Position numbers and translations under genes: made by a program
In this document: positions 24,650-33,371 of the stretch, piece after piece
Layout of the letters: each line of letters opens with the position of its first letter
Position numbering within the stretch: the first letter of the stretch is position 1
Assembly (NCBI RefSeq): GCF_003387475.1
Contig: NZ_QUNO01000009.1
Span: forward strand, 310,001-374,000
DNA length: 64,000 bases
Direction: 5' to 3'
From: Kutzneria buriramensis
Lineage (GTDB): Bacteria > Actinomycetota > Actinomycetes > Mycobacteriales > Pseudonocardiaceae
Notes under the pieces: model-generated
Database searches by the model: none
What the model saw: only the letters and a program-made list of their open reading frames with translations
What the model was told of the DNA's origin: nothing

Positions 24650-25267
24650 ATGGAGGCAGGTCGGGGCGTGGTCGAGGCGGCGTTCGCGGTGCTGGACGAG
24701 GTGCGGGAGCAGGAGCCGGCGCGGCTGCTGGACCTGGCCGCCGCCACCGGCATCCCGCGACCGACCGTGCATCGCCTGCTGGGCCAGCTGGTCGCCGTCG
24801 GCGCGGTTCGGCGCGACGGCAGCCGGTACCGGCTGGGCGCCGGCCTGCTCAATTTCACCGCCGGCGGCCGGGTCGAGCGGCAGCTGCGCACTGCCGCCGC
24901 GCGGCCGGTCGCGGAGCTGGCGGCCCGCACGGGCGCAGGGGTCACGTTGACGATCAGGATCGGCGGCGACGCCGTGTGCCTGGACATGATCGACGCCCAG
25001 CGGCCGCTCGGCGTCAGCGCGGAGCCCGGCGAGTCCCTTCCCGACGGCACCGCGCAGGCCCGGGCGCTGATGCACGGCCGGCCATGTATCGACGCGGGCG
25101 GCGTGCTGCGGGGTTTGTCGTGCGTGGCGGTGCCGATCCGACTGAGCGGCGGTGCGACCGCAGCGATCACGACCCTGGTTCACGGCTCCCAGCCGTCGCC
25201 CGCACTGGTTGACGCCACCCGGGCCACCGCGGCTCGGATCACCGGGCGGATGGCCGCAGGGCAATAG
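24650..25267 (+). CDS. IclR-family regulator, short form
   Basis: 205 residues. The N-terminal winged helix (AAFAVLDEV, LLDLAAATGIPRPTVHRLLGQLVAVGAVRRDG, YRLGAGLL) is typical IclR. The C-terminal effector domain is present but about 40-50 residues shorter than usual, with the segment normally following the TAQARALM region compressed before VLRGLSCVAVPIRL. It may be a naturally reduced form. The next gene, a FAD oxidoreductase, starts 55 bp downstream and is a plausible target. The start at 24650 is the best ATG; no strong Shine-Dalgarno is seen. Confidence 0.8.
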   Translation: MEAGRGVVEAAFAVLDEVREQEPARLLDLAAATGIPRPTVHRLLGQLVAVGAVRRDGSRYRLGAGLLNFTAGGRVERQLRTAAARPVAELAARTGAGVTLTIRIGGDAVCLDMIDAQRPLGVSAEPGESLPDGTAQARALMHGRPCIDAGGVLRGLSCVAVPIRLSGGATAAITTLVHGSQPSPALVDATRATAARITGRMAAGQ

Positions 25268-25322
25268 TCCACTGACCGGAATTCGCCTGGCCGCCCGCCG
25301 AACCCGGTCCTAGCCTCCGGTC

Positions 25323-26888
25323 ATGGCGTCATTCGATGTGATTTTCGTGGGGGCCGGGCACAATGCGCTGGTCGCGGCCGCCTACCTGGCCAGGGCCGGG
25401 CGCAGCGTGTGCCTGCTGGAGCAGGGCGACCGGCCCGGTGGCGCGGTGCGCAGCGAGGAGCTCACGCTGCCCGGGTTCGTGCACGACACGTACTCCGCGC
25501 TGCACCCCATCTTCGCCGGCGGCCCCGCGTTCGCCGAGCTGCGCGACGACCTCGGCCGACACGGTCTTCAGTACGTCCAAAGTGGAGTAAGCAGCGGATC
25601 GTCCCTTCCGGACGGTCGAAGCGCGGTCATCGCCACCGATCCGTCGGAGCTTCAGGCCGAGTTGGACCGGCTGGGCGAGGGCCTGGGCTGGTCGGGGCTG
25701 CTCGGCGACCTGACGCCGCACCTTGAGTCGCTGATGCCGCTGCTGGGCATGGACCTGACGTCGCCGGCGGCCGCGCCGCTGCTCCAGGGCCTGGACCGCG
25801 ACCGGACGTCCGCGCTGCCCTTCGCCTCGCTGCTGACCGGCAGCGGCCATGAGCTCGTGCTGGAACGCTTTCGTACGGAGGAAATGCGGACGGCGCTGCT
25901 TCCGTGGCTGCTGCACGTCGGCATCGGGCCGCAGGACGCGATCGGCGCGCTGTGGGTGGCGCTGTTCGGGCTCATCCTGCCCGGCGGCAACCCGCAACCC
26001 GTCGGCGGCAGCGGCAAACTCGCCGAGACCCTGGCCGCCTTGGTCGCCGAGCACGGCGGCGAGATCCGCACGGGCGTCCGTGTCGACGCCGTTCTCACCG
26101 CTGACGGCCGGGCCGTCGGCGTACGGACCGCTGACGGCGAGGTTGTCACCGCCACGACGGCCGTGATCGCCAGTACCACCCCCGGCGACCTCTACGGCAA
26201 CCTCCTCCGCGACGCGCCCGAGGTCAGCGGCGCCGTCCGCGCGCAGGCCGCCCGCTACCAGTTCCGGCGCGGCTGCTTCCAGCTCAACCTCGCGCTGTCG
26301 GCCCGCCCGCGGTTCGCCGATTCGCGCCTTGACCAGGGCGGTTGCCACAACCTCGGCCGCGGTGTCGACGCGCTGCTCCGGTCCGTGCACCAGGCCGAGG
26401 CCGGCTACTTGCCCGAGCATCCGACGCTCTCCTGGCATGAGCCCACCGCCGTCGACCCGGGCCGCGCCCCCGCCGGCCATGCCGTCGTACGCATCCAGGT
26501 CCTGGATGTCCCCCTGGCACCTCTGGGCGATGCCGCCGACGCCATCACCGCCGACGGCACCTGGACCTCGTCGGTCGCCGAGGCCTTCGCCGACCGTGTC
26601 GTCGCCGAGGCCGCCGGGCACCTCAAGGGCCTGGACGACCTCGTGCTGGCGCGGCACATCCTCACCCCCGCCGACCTCGCCCGGCGCAACCCCAACCTCG
26701 GCCCCGGCGATCACGCCTCCGGGCACAACGCGCTGTCGCAGGGCTTCACACAGCGACCGATTCCCGCCCACGGCGGCGGCTACGCCACCACCGTGCCGGG
26801 CCTCTACCTGATCGGCGCCGCCACCTGGCCCGGCCCCGGCGTCAGCGGCTCCTCCGGCCGCGCGGTCGCGCAGGCCCTGCTGTCCTGA
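25323..26888 (+). CDS. FAD-dependent oxidoreductase, phytoene desaturase-like
   Basis: 521 residues. The N-terminal dinucleotide-binding motif is VGAGHNALVAAAYLARAGRSVCLLEQ, the family's GG doublet is DRPGGAVRSEEL, and the C-terminal FAD motif is PGLYLIGAATWPGPGVSGSSGRAVAQAL. This is the layout of the CrtI/amine-oxidase-like NAD(P)/FAD oxidoreductases. No phytoene synthase or other carotenoid gene is in the window, so a role in carotenoid synthesis is not implied. An IclR-type gene directly upstream may control it. The substrate is unknown. Confidence 0.85.
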   Translation: MASFDVIFVGAGHNALVAAAYLARAGRSVCLLEQGDRPGGAVRSEELTLPGFVHDTYSALHPIFAGGPAFAELRDDLGRHGLQYVQSGVSSGSSLPDGRSAVIATDPSELQAELDRLGEGLGWSGLLGDLTPHLESLMPLLGMDLTSPAAAPLLQGLDRDRTSALPFASLLTGSGHELVLERFRTEEMRTALLPWLLHVGIGPQDAIGALWVALFGLILPGGNPQPVGGSGKLAETLAALVAEHGGEIRTGVRVDAVLTADGRAVGVRTADGEVVTATTAVIASTTPGDLYGNLLRDAPEVSGAVRAQAARYQFRRGCFQLNLALSARPRFADSRLDQGGCHNLGRGVDALLRSVHQAEAGYLPEHPTLSWHEPTAVDPGRAPAGHAVVRIQVLDVPLAPLGDAADAITADGTWTSSVAEAFADRVVAEAAGHLKGLDDLVLARHILTPADLARRNPNLGPGDHASGHNALSQGFTQRPIPAHGGGYATTVPGLYLIGAATWPGPGVSGSSGRAVAQALLS

Positions 26889-26975
26889 CGGCCGTGTCCG
26901 AAAAAATCTTGGCGGGGTGGTGAACCACGGGACCGGTGACGCTCGTGTGTGGGGGCGTACCGATTGGAGGATCCC

Positions 26976-28298
26976 GTGACCACCATCCAGAACCGTACGG
27001 TCCAGGCACCGCGGACGACGGACCGGCGCCACATCGCGCGGCTCGCGCTGTTGCTGGGGCTCGGCGTGAACGTGCTCATCGTCGCCGCGCTGGTGGTGGT
27101 CACGGGCACGTCGCCAAACCCGCTGATCACGCTGGGAAGGGTCGCGGGTTTGGTGGCGGGCCTGCTGATGGCCTGCCAGTTCCTGCTCATCGCGCGCCTG
27201 CCGTGGCTGGACGAGCGGTTGGGCATGGACCGGCTGACCGCCTACCACCGGTGGACCGGCATGAGTCTGATGTGGGCACTGCTGGCGCACGTGGTGCTGA
27301 TCGTGGCCGGTTACGCCGAACACGACGCCCATGACGTGATCTCCGAGGTTTTCGTGCTCTCGGACAACTTCACCGGCGTGTTCCTGGCGATCATCGCCTT
27401 CCTGCTGGTGGTCGTGGTCGGCGCGACGTCGGCGAAGGTGGCGCGCAAGCGGTTGCCGTACGAGACGTGGCACGCGATCCACCTGCTGACGTACGCGATC
27501 GTCGGCCTGGCGTTCACGCACCAGTTCATCTCCGGCACGACACTCGCGTCCACCGGCGGCCGCATCTACTGGATCCTGTTGTGGGGCACGGCGATCGGCG
27601 TGCTGATCACCGGCCGGCTGATCCGCCCGCTGCTGCGCAACCGCCGCTACCAGCTGCGCGTCGCCGGCGTGGTGGCGGAGTCGCCGAACGTCGCATCCGT
27701 CTACATCTCCGGCCGCAACCTGCACGAACTTCCGGCTCGAGCGGGCCAGTTCTTCGTGTGGCGCTTCCTCGCCAAGGGAATGTGGCACCGTGCCAACCCG
27801 TTCTCGCTGTCGGCCGCGCCGGACGGCCGGTACCTGCGGCTGACCGCCAAGGCCGTCGGCACCGCCAGCGCCGCGCTGCGCGACCTCAAGCCCGGCACCC
27901 GCGTCTACGCCGAGGGCCCGTACGGCGCTTTTACCACCGCCAACCAGGTCCACCCGCACGCCCTGCTCATCGCCGGCGGCGTCGGCGTCACCCCGATCCG
28001 CGCCCTGCTGGAGGAGATCCGCGGCCACGTCGTGGTGCTGTACCGGGTCCGTGACGAGCGGGATGCCGTGCTGCTCAACGAGATCCGCAACCTTGCCCCG
28101 GTCGTTCGGGTCCTCAGTGGACCTTCCAATGGCCAGTTCAGCCCGGAGGCCCTGCGCTACATGGTGCCCGACGTCTGGGCCCGGGACGTGTTCGTCTGCG
28201 GCCCCGCCGCCATGACCAACGCGGTGCTGTCCAGCATGCGGGCCCTGAAGGTGCCGGACCGCCAGGTCCACGCCGAGAAGTTCAGCCTCGGCGGCTGA
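26976..28298 (+). CDS. ferric reductase-like transmembrane flavocytochrome oxidoreductase
   Basis: 440 residues from the GTG at 26976, preceded by GGAGG. Six membrane helices fill residues 20-215, with the haem-ligand His pairs expected of ferric reductase-like domains in YHRWTGMSLMWALLAHVVL and ETWHAIHLLTYAIVGLAFTHQF. A FAD-binding domain (RAGQFFVWRFL, RANPFSLSAAP) and a NAD(P)-binding domain (LLIAGGVGVTPIRALLEE, DVFVCGPAAMTNAV) follow. The enzyme would move electrons from NAD(P)H through FAD and haem across the membrane. It may reduce ferric chelates or another acceptor. The 3' end overlaps the converging DJ-1-like gene by 17 bp. Confidence 0.88.
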   Translation: MTTIQNRTVQAPRTTDRRHIARLALLLGLGVNVLIVAALVVVTGTSPNPLITLGRVAGLVAGLLMACQFLLIARLPWLDERLGMDRLTAYHRWTGMSLMWALLAHVVLIVAGYAEHDAHDVISEVFVLSDNFTGVFLAIIAFLLVVVVGATSAKVARKRLPYETWHAIHLLTYAIVGLAFTHQFISGTTLASTGGRIYWILLWGTAIGVLITGRLIRPLLRNRRYQLRVAGVVAESPNVASVYISGRNLHELPARAGQFFVWRFLAKGMWHRANPFSLSAAPDGRYLRLTAKAVGTASAALRDLKPGTRVYAEGPYGAFTTANQVHPHALLIAGGVGVTPIRALLEEIRGHVVVLYRVRDERDAVLLNEIRNLAPVVRVLSGPSNGQFSPEALRYMVPDVWARDVFVCGPAAMTNAVLSSMRALKVPDRQVHAEKFSLGG

Positions 28299-28896
28299 GT
28301 TCCCAGGCGGCGCGCCACACGGTCCCCCGGCGCTCGTGCGCGATCATCCGCTCGGTCTCGAGGGCGACCTCGGGGCCGAGTTCGCGTTCCAGCAGGTACA
28401 GCGCGAGGTCGATGCCGCACGTCACGGACGACGAGCTGACGAGATCGCCGTCATCGACGACGCGGGTACCGACCACCTGAACCCCGTTGGCCGCCAACGC
28501 ATCCAGCCCGAGCCGGTGCGTGGTCGCGTGACGGCCCTCGATCAGGCCGGCCATGCCGAGGATCATCGAACCGCCGCAGACGGTGGCGACAGTGCATTCC
28601 GGCCGGGACATGGCCTCGGCCAGCAGCGCGGGCAACGGAGTGCTCAGCGTGGCGGCGAGAATCGTCGGGATGCCGTCGGGCAGCGGCCCCAAAGCCCCTG
28701 GCACCACAACGATGTCGGCACTAGTCGGGTCCAACCGGGACACTGCCCGCAGCGACAGCAGACCGTTGCCGCTGGGCACGTCACGAGGCCCTTCGGCGGA
28801 CACGAGCTCGGCTGTCATGGCAGTGCCGAGAATCTCGTACGGGGCGACGACATCGAGCGGGTCGAAGCCGTCGAACAGCACAACCTGCACCAGCAT
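28282..28896 (-). CDS. DJ-1/PfpI family protein
   Basis: 204 residues. The start VQVVLFDGFDPLDVVAPYEIL and the nucleophile region TVATVCGGSMILGMAGLIEGRHATTH match the GATase1-like domain of GlxA/DJ-1-type proteins; the reactive Cys lies in TVCGGS. There is no AraC-type DNA-binding tail. Members act as isonitrile hydratases, glyoxalase-like enzymes or stress proteins; no specific reaction can be assigned. The ATG lies only about 25 bp downstream of the T-run of the GluRS terminator, so the gene must use its own very close promoter or read-through. Confidence 0.85.
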   Translation of the reverse strand: MLVQVVLFDGFDPLDVVAPYEILGTAMTAELVSAEGPRDVPSGNGLLSLRAVSRLDPTSADIVVVPGALGPLPDGIPTILAATLSTPLPALLAEAMSRPECTVATVCGGSMILGMAGLIEGRHATTHRLGLDALAANGVQVVGTRVVDDGDLVSSSSVTCGIDLALYLLERELGPEVALETERMIAHERRGTVWRAAWELSRRG

Positions 28897-28918
28897 CGGC
28901 GGAGGTCCCTTCAGGCGA

Positions 28919-28961
28919 CGAAAAAGTAGGTGCGGCGAACGCTATTCGCGTCCGCCGCACC
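28919..28961 (-). terminator. Rho-independent terminator of the GluRS gene
   Basis: Reading leftward, GGTGCGGCGGACGC pairs with GCGTTCGCCGCACC around the loop GAATA (14 bp, one G-U pair), followed by TACTTTTTC. The T-run is rare in this GC-rich DNA and marks a strong intrinsic terminator, 36 bp after the GluRS stop. It ends about 25 bp before the next leftward gene. Confidence 0.9.
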
Positions 28962-28996
28962 CCAGAAGGATCCGCCTCGCCAATACCCGACGGGTT

Positions 28997-30637
28997 TCAG
29001 CCAGCGACGGCGCCCACCCGGCGCAGCACCTCGTCGGCGCCCAGGGTCCGCGCCACCGCGAACAGATCGGGGCTGCGGGTGGAGCCGGTCAGCGCCACCC
29101 GGATGATCTGCGACGCCTCGCGGATCGAGCCGGGGTAGGCGTCCGGGTTCTTCTTGTACTCCTTGGCGTTCGGCGCGAAGCCGTGCTTGGTGGCCAGGTC
29201 GCGGATCTGCCCGAACCACTCCTGCCCGTCGTCCAGGTGCTGGTAGCCGGCCACGAAGTCGGCGGCGAAGGCGCGGATCAGGGCCGGGTCGACGCCCTGG
29301 ATGCGCTCGTCGTCGGCGGTGACGAGGGTGAACAGCTCCGGGAAGAAGAAGCCGTAGGCGGTGCGGAAATCCGACCACTTGCGCAGGTCCTTGCGCGGGT
29401 TCTCGACGCCCTCGCGCTCCACCGCCAGCGCCGCCAGCGCCAGCTCCGGGTTGGCGTCGATGACCGGCACCAGGTCGGCGTCGTGGTCGGCGGCCCACAC
29501 CCGCACCGCGGCGAGGATCTCGGGGCCGCTCAGCGTGGCGATGTGGTCGGCGCTGATGTCGTCCAGCTTGACCAGGTCGACCAGCGGGCCGGCGACGCCG
29601 AACTCGGCCAGCTCGATCGGCGCCTCCAGCGCCTCGGCCAGCGGCAGCTCGGCCAGCCGCCCGTTGGCCAGGCCGCGCAGGTAGTACAGCATCGCGGCGG
29701 CCGGATAGCCCTCGGCGACGTAGAAGTCGACGGAGGCCTCCGGGTCCTTGCGCTTGGACAGCTTGCGCTTGCCGCCGGAGATCTGCTTCATCAGCGGCGC
29801 GATGTGCGCGTAGGTCGGCTGCTCGAAGCCGAGCGCCGCGAACAGCTGGAGGTGGGTGGGCACCGAGGAGATCCACTCCTCGGCCCGGATCACCAGGTTG
29901 ACCCGCATCAGGTGGTCGTCGACCGCGTGCGCGAAGTGGTAGGTGGGCAGCCGCACGGCATTGGCCGACGACTTGACGATGACCACGTCGTTGCGGTTGT
30001 CCTCGTGCTCCAGCCGGCCGCGGATGGCGTCGGTGAACACGGCCCGGCCGTTGACCTCGCCCGGCGAGCGGAACCGGATCACGTAGGGCGCGCCCTCGTC
30101 CAGCTTGGCCTGCACGTCCGCGTCGTCCCGGTCGCGCCAGATCGCCCAGCCGCCGTAGTAGCCGGGCGGGATCTTGCTGGCGTCCTGCCGGCGGCGGATG
30201 TCGGCCAGCTCGTCCTCGGTGGCGAAGCACAGGTACGCCTTGCCCTCGCGCAGCAGCTCCCGCGCGTAGGTCAGGTAGATCGCCTCGCGCTCCGACTGCT
30301 TGTACGGCCCGTAGTCGCCGACGCCGTCGAACTCGTCGGCCGGCAGCCCGAAGTAGTCGAAGGCCCGCTGGAACTGGTCGACCGCGCCCGCCAGCTCGCG
30401 GGCCTGGTCCGTGTCCTCGATGCGCAGCAGGTAGCGGCCGCCGGTGCGGTGCGCGATGTCCCGGTTGATCATCGCCACGTACAGCGCGCCGATGTGCAGC
30501 CAACCCGTCGGCGAGGGCCCGATCCGCGTGACCAGGGCGCCCGCGGGCAGCTGCCGCTCGGGGTAGCGTTGCTCCAGTTCCGCCGGTTCGGGCAGGTCGG
30601 CGGGGAACAACGCGTCGATGACGGCACGGTCAAGCAT
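28997..30637 (-). CDS. gltX: glutamyl-tRNA synthetase, long form
   Basis: 546 residues, longer than the usual actinobacterial enzyme of about 490. The class I HIGH motif is in RIGPSPTGWLHIGAL, the KMSKS equivalent is GKRKLSKRKDPEA, and the Glu-recognition region LLRIEDTDQ is present. The N-terminus has an extra 35 residues before the HIGH strand, and the catalytic core carries inserts (KIPPGYYGGWAIWRD) that resemble long-form GltX of Firmicutes. The C-terminal anticodon-binding domain is intact. It charges tRNA-Glu; it may be a second copy in this genome, which cannot be tested here. It is monocistronic, with a strong terminator after it. Confidence 0.9.
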   Translation of the reverse strand: MLDRAVIDALFPADLPEPAELEQRYPERQLPAGALVTRIGPSPTGWLHIGALYVAMINRDIAHRTGGRYLLRIEDTDQARELAGAVDQFQRAFDYFGLPADEFDGVGDYGPYKQSEREAIYLTYARELLREGKAYLCFATEDELADIRRRQDASKIPPGYYGGWAIWRDRDDADVQAKLDEGAPYVIRFRSPGEVNGRAVFTDAIRGRLEHEDNRNDVVIVKSSANAVRLPTYHFAHAVDDHLMRVNLVIRAEEWISSVPTHLQLFAALGFEQPTYAHIAPLMKQISGGKRKLSKRKDPEASVDFYVAEGYPAAAMLYYLRGLANGRLAELPLAEALEAPIELAEFGVAGPLVDLVKLDDISADHIATLSGPEILAAVRVWAADHDADLVPVIDANPELALAALAVEREGVENPRKDLRKWSDFRTAYGFFFPELFTLVTADDERIQGVDPALIRAFAADFVAGYQHLDDGQEWFGQIRDLATKHGFAPNAKEYKKNPDAYPGSIREASQIIRVALTGSTRSPDLFAVARTLGADEVLRRVGAVAG

Positions 30638-30726
30638 CGGGTCTCGGTCTCCAGCGCACGGGTCGGCAGTTTCCGCCCAGGCTAGCAGCGCCGGTCGCCC
30701 GCTTTTCCGCAGATGGGGGGACGGCT

Positions 30727-31158
30727 GTGACGTGGGAGGAGGGGGTCGGCGGGGTGCTTCGACTGCCGTCCGGACGGCTCGTCCGCGGCCGTGGCCTGCG
30801 CAATCCGCTGCCGCCGGGACCGGAGCCCCGGTTCGGCCTCTACCTGCGGGGTTCCGACCCCGGCACGATGCCGTGGGACAGCCGATGGATCCGCTGGCCC
30901 GACTTCTGGCTGCCGACCGACCGTTCCGGCTTCCGGCAGGCCGCTGCCGAGGCGTTGGAGCGGGCGTCGCGTGAGCGGGTGGAGATCGCCTGCGGCGGCG
31001 GCTTCGGCCGTACCGGCACGGCCCTGGCGTGCCTCGCCGTGCTGGACGGCGTGCCCGGCGACCAGGCCGTCTCGTACGTCCGCGAGGGGTATCACCGTCG
31101 GGCGGTGGAGACGCCGTGGCAACGGCGCTTCGTGGTTCGGTTCGCGGCGTCCACTTAG
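30727..31158 (+). CDS. protein-tyrosine-phosphatase-like small protein
   Basis: 143 residues from the GTG at 30727, with GGGGGGA upstream. The P-loop of cysteine phosphatases is present as Cys89-GGGFG-Arg95-T in IACGGGFGRTGTALACLAVL. Upstream, a Trp-rich segment (WIRWPDFWLPTD) occupies the place where the general-acid Asp loop is expected. The Gly-rich loop is unusual, since most enzymes have HCxAGxxR. It could act on phosphotyrosine or on a phospho-metabolite. The gene overlaps a converging membrane-protein gene by four bases. Confidence 0.75.
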   Translation: MTWEEGVGGVLRLPSGRLVRGRGLRNPLPPGPEPRFGLYLRGSDPGTMPWDSRWIRWPDFWLPTDRSGFRQAAAEALERASRERVEIACGGGFGRTGTALACLAVLDGVPGDQAVSYVREGYHRRAVETPWQRRFVVRFAAST

Positions 31159-31709
31159 GACGGTTTGGCCTCCTCCTCGTCCGGCAGGCCGCGGGCGAGC
31201 ATCGTCAGCGAGGAGAGCAGACCGGTGTCGTGCATGTTCACCAGCTGCCAGGACCGGGCGATGCCGATCGCGAACTCGCCGATGATCACGTAGTCCAGGA
31301 TCGGGAGGGCGTCGGTGTCGCCGGCCAGGAGGCGAACGCCCGCCCAGAACTGGAAGCCGGCCACCCCGAGCAGCACCGCGACCAGGCTCAACGCCGACCA
31401 GTGGCCGTTGCCGCGCAGCGCCGCGGTCACCACGACGCGGGCGATCGCCAGCGTGAATATCGCCAGGATGGTGCTCGCGCCGACCGCCCAGCCGCCGACG
31501 GACGTGCCCGGCACCAGGAAGGCGAGGGACATCACCAGGGCGTTGGTGAACACGACCAGGGCCGTCGAGGCGCGGGTCTGGTACTCGATGCGCGTCTCCG
31601 TCCGCTGGCCGCGCTCGGGGAACACCGACACGGCGACGAACAGCAGGCCGATCAGCGCACCACTGGCGCCGGCCGCGGCGATGGCGAAGTCGTGGAAGTC
31701 CTCGGGCAC
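31155..31709 (-). CDS. small integral membrane protein of unknown function
   Basis: 184 residues with five hydrophobic segments (about 8-30, 48-68, 73-96, 104-124 and 138-156). The N-terminus FHDFAIAAAGASGALIGLLFVAVSVF recurs in an uncharacterised actinobacterial membrane-protein group. The tail GLPDEEEAKPS is cytosolic-like and acidic. No active site or transport motif is seen. It overlaps the phosphatase-like gene by four bases at its 3' end and lies 33 bp after the aldo/keto reductase gene on the same strand. Confidence 0.75.
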   Translation of the reverse strand: MPEDFHDFAIAAAGASGALIGLLFVAVSVFPERGQRTETRIEYQTRASTALVVFTNALVMSLAFLVPGTSVGGWAVGASTILAIFTLAIARVVVTAALRGNGHWSALSLVAVLLGVAGFQFWAGVRLLAGDTDALPILDYVIIGEFAIGIARSWQLVNMHDTGLLSSLTMLARGLPDEEEAKPS

Positions 31710-31742
31710 GGTGCGGAAGGATACGGGGAGCGGGTCGGGAGC

Positions 31743-32606
31743 CTAGCCACCGATCGCGTCGAGCTCGGCGACGACCTCGGCGGGCAGCGACAGCTCGGCC
31801 ACCGCGAGGTTCTCGTTCAGGTGAGCCACCGACGACGTGCCGGGGATCAAGGCGATCGACGGCGAGCGCTGGAGCAGCCAGGCCAGGGCGACCTGCTGCC
31901 GGGAAGCGCCGGCGCGGGTGGCGACGGCAGTCAGGGCGTCCGACTGGATCGGGCTGAACCCGCCCAGCGGGAAGAACGGCACGAAGGCGATGTTCTCGCG
32001 CTCGCACTGCGCCAGCACCGCCTCGTGACGACGGTCGGCGATGTTGTACAGGTTCTGCACGGTCACCACCGGGGCGATCGACTGGGCCTCGGCCAGCTGC
32101 TTGAGCGACACGCCGCTCAGCCCGAGGTGCCGGATCAGGCCCTGGTCGCGGAGCTCGGCCAGCGCGGCGAACTGGTCCGACAGCGGCTCGTCGTCGGACT
32201 CGTCGTGGCCGGCGACCCGCAGGTTCACCACATCCAGCACGTCCAGGCCCAGATTGCGCAGGTTGTCGTACACCTGCGCCTTCACGTCGGCCGGATGCAG
32301 CGACGGTACCCACGCGCCGTCGGCCGAACGGCGAGCGCCGACCTTCGTGACGATGTGCAGCTTCTCCGGGTACGGGTGCAGCGCCTCCCGGATCAGCTCG
32401 TTCGTGACGGCGGGACCGTAGAAGTCGGCGGTGTCGATGTGCGTGACGCCGGCGGCCACGGCCGCCTGCAACACCGCGACGGCCGCGTCATGGTCCTTCG
32501 GCGGCCCGAACACGTGCGGCCCCGCCAGTTGCATCGCGCCGTAGCCGATCCGGGTGAGGGTCGGCCCCTCGACCGGGGTGATGGTTCCGCCGAGATTCGC
32601 GGGCAT
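31743..32606 (-). CDS. aldo/keto reductase
   Basis: 287 residues from the ATG at 32606, preceded by GAGAGG. The AKR barrel is clear: RIGYGAMQLAGP, the Asp/Tyr motif THIDTADFYGPAVTNELI, the Lys in IVTKVG, and the NADPH-binding C-terminus (IALIPGTSSVAHLNENL). At the position of the usual catalytic His the sequence reads VVNLRV, as in a known AKR subgroup that lacks it. The enzyme would reduce aldehydes or ketones with NADPH. A membrane-protein gene follows after 33 bp. Confidence 0.88.
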   Translation of the reverse strand: MPANLGGTITPVEGPTLTRIGYGAMQLAGPHVFGPPKDHDAAVAVLQAAVAAGVTHIDTADFYGPAVTNELIREALHPYPEKLHIVTKVGARRSADGAWVPSLHPADVKAQVYDNLRNLGLDVLDVVNLRVAGHDESDDEPLSDQFAALAELRDQGLIRHLGLSGVSLKQLAEAQSIAPVVTVQNLYNIADRRHEAVLAQCERENIAFVPFFPLGGFSPIQSDALTAVATRAGASRQQVALAWLLQRSPSIALIPGTSSVAHLNENLAVAELSLPAEVVAELDAIGG

Positions 32607-32718
32607 CTCGTACCTCTCGTTCGTGTCGGCCGCACCCTGCGGCCTCCACGTGACAGCCTGCGGCCGCGGCCCGCACGATGGATTCGCCCCGCCTTTCCTG
32701 GGAGTGGCAGGGCTAGCC

Positions 32719-33369
32719 TCAGCCCAACCGGCCGTCCTCGATGCGTAGGACGCGGTCGGCCAGGTCGAGGGCACGTTCGTCATGGGTGCACACCAGAACG
32801 GCGGCGTTGCGCTCGTGGGCGTGCCGGGCGAGCAGTTCCATCACCGCGCGGCCTCGATGGCGGTCGAGTGCGGCCGTCGGCTCGTCGGCGAGAATCACCG
32901 GCGCCTGCGTGTAGAGCGCCGCCGCGACGGCCGCGCGTTGACGTTCGCCGCCGGAGAGTTGGGACGGATAGCGATCGGCCTTGCTGCGCAGGTCAACGGC
33001 GTCGAGAAGGTCGGCGGCTCGTTCTCGGTCGGCATCGGTGGTGCGCCGGCCGGCGGTGATGTCCCGCACCAGCAGGTTGTCGCGCACGGTGAGGAACCCG
33101 ATCAGGGACGACGCCTGGAGGACGTAGGCGGTGTCGCCGGCGGCCTTTCTGTCGACCTTTCCGTCCACGTAGAGCGGCGCCTCGTTGATGTGCACGGTCC
33201 CGCCGGTCGGGGTGAGCAGGCCGCCGGCGATGGCCAGCAGCGTGGTCTTTCCCGAGCCGCTCGGGCCCAGCAGCGCGACGAGTTCGCCGGCCGGCAGGTC
33301 GAGGTCGACGCCGTGCAGGACTTCGACGTCGCCGTAGCCGTGGCGGATGTCGTTCAGGGTGGCGGTCAT
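32719..33369 (-). CDS. ABC transporter ATP-binding protein (LolD/MacB type)
   Basis: 216 residues. Walker A is LLGPSGSGKTTLL, the signature is LSGGERQRAAVA, Walker B is PVILADEPTAALD and the His switch is VLVCTHDE. Size and motifs fit the LolD/MacB/DevA class that energises FtsX-like permeases. It starts two bases after the stop of the permease gene, so the two are co-transcribed and probably form one exporter. The substrate is unknown; a divergent TetR gene suggests inducible expression. Confidence 0.92.
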   Translation of the reverse strand: MTATLNDIRHGYGDVEVLHGVDLDLPAGELVALLGPSGSGKTTLLAIAGGLLTPTGGTVHINEAPLYVDGKVDRKAAGDTAYVLQASSLIGFLTVRDNLLVRDITAGRRTTDADRERAADLLDAVDLRSKADRYPSQLSGGERQRAAVAAALYTQAPVILADEPTAALDRHRGRAVMELLARHAHERNAAVLVCTHDERALDLADRVLRIEDGRLG

Positions 33370-33371
33370 GA

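Noticed and set aside
24563-24650. Earlier in-frame start that would lengthen the IclR-like protein by 29 codons
   Set aside because: The extra residues (ending DPVSARHAGC) show no IclR similarity and the first conserved helix begins after the ATG at 24650.
25329-28271. 980-codon open frame on the minus strand
   Set aside because: It runs antisense through two well-supported genes (FAD oxidoreductase and ferric-reductase-like protein) and lacks any recognisable domain.
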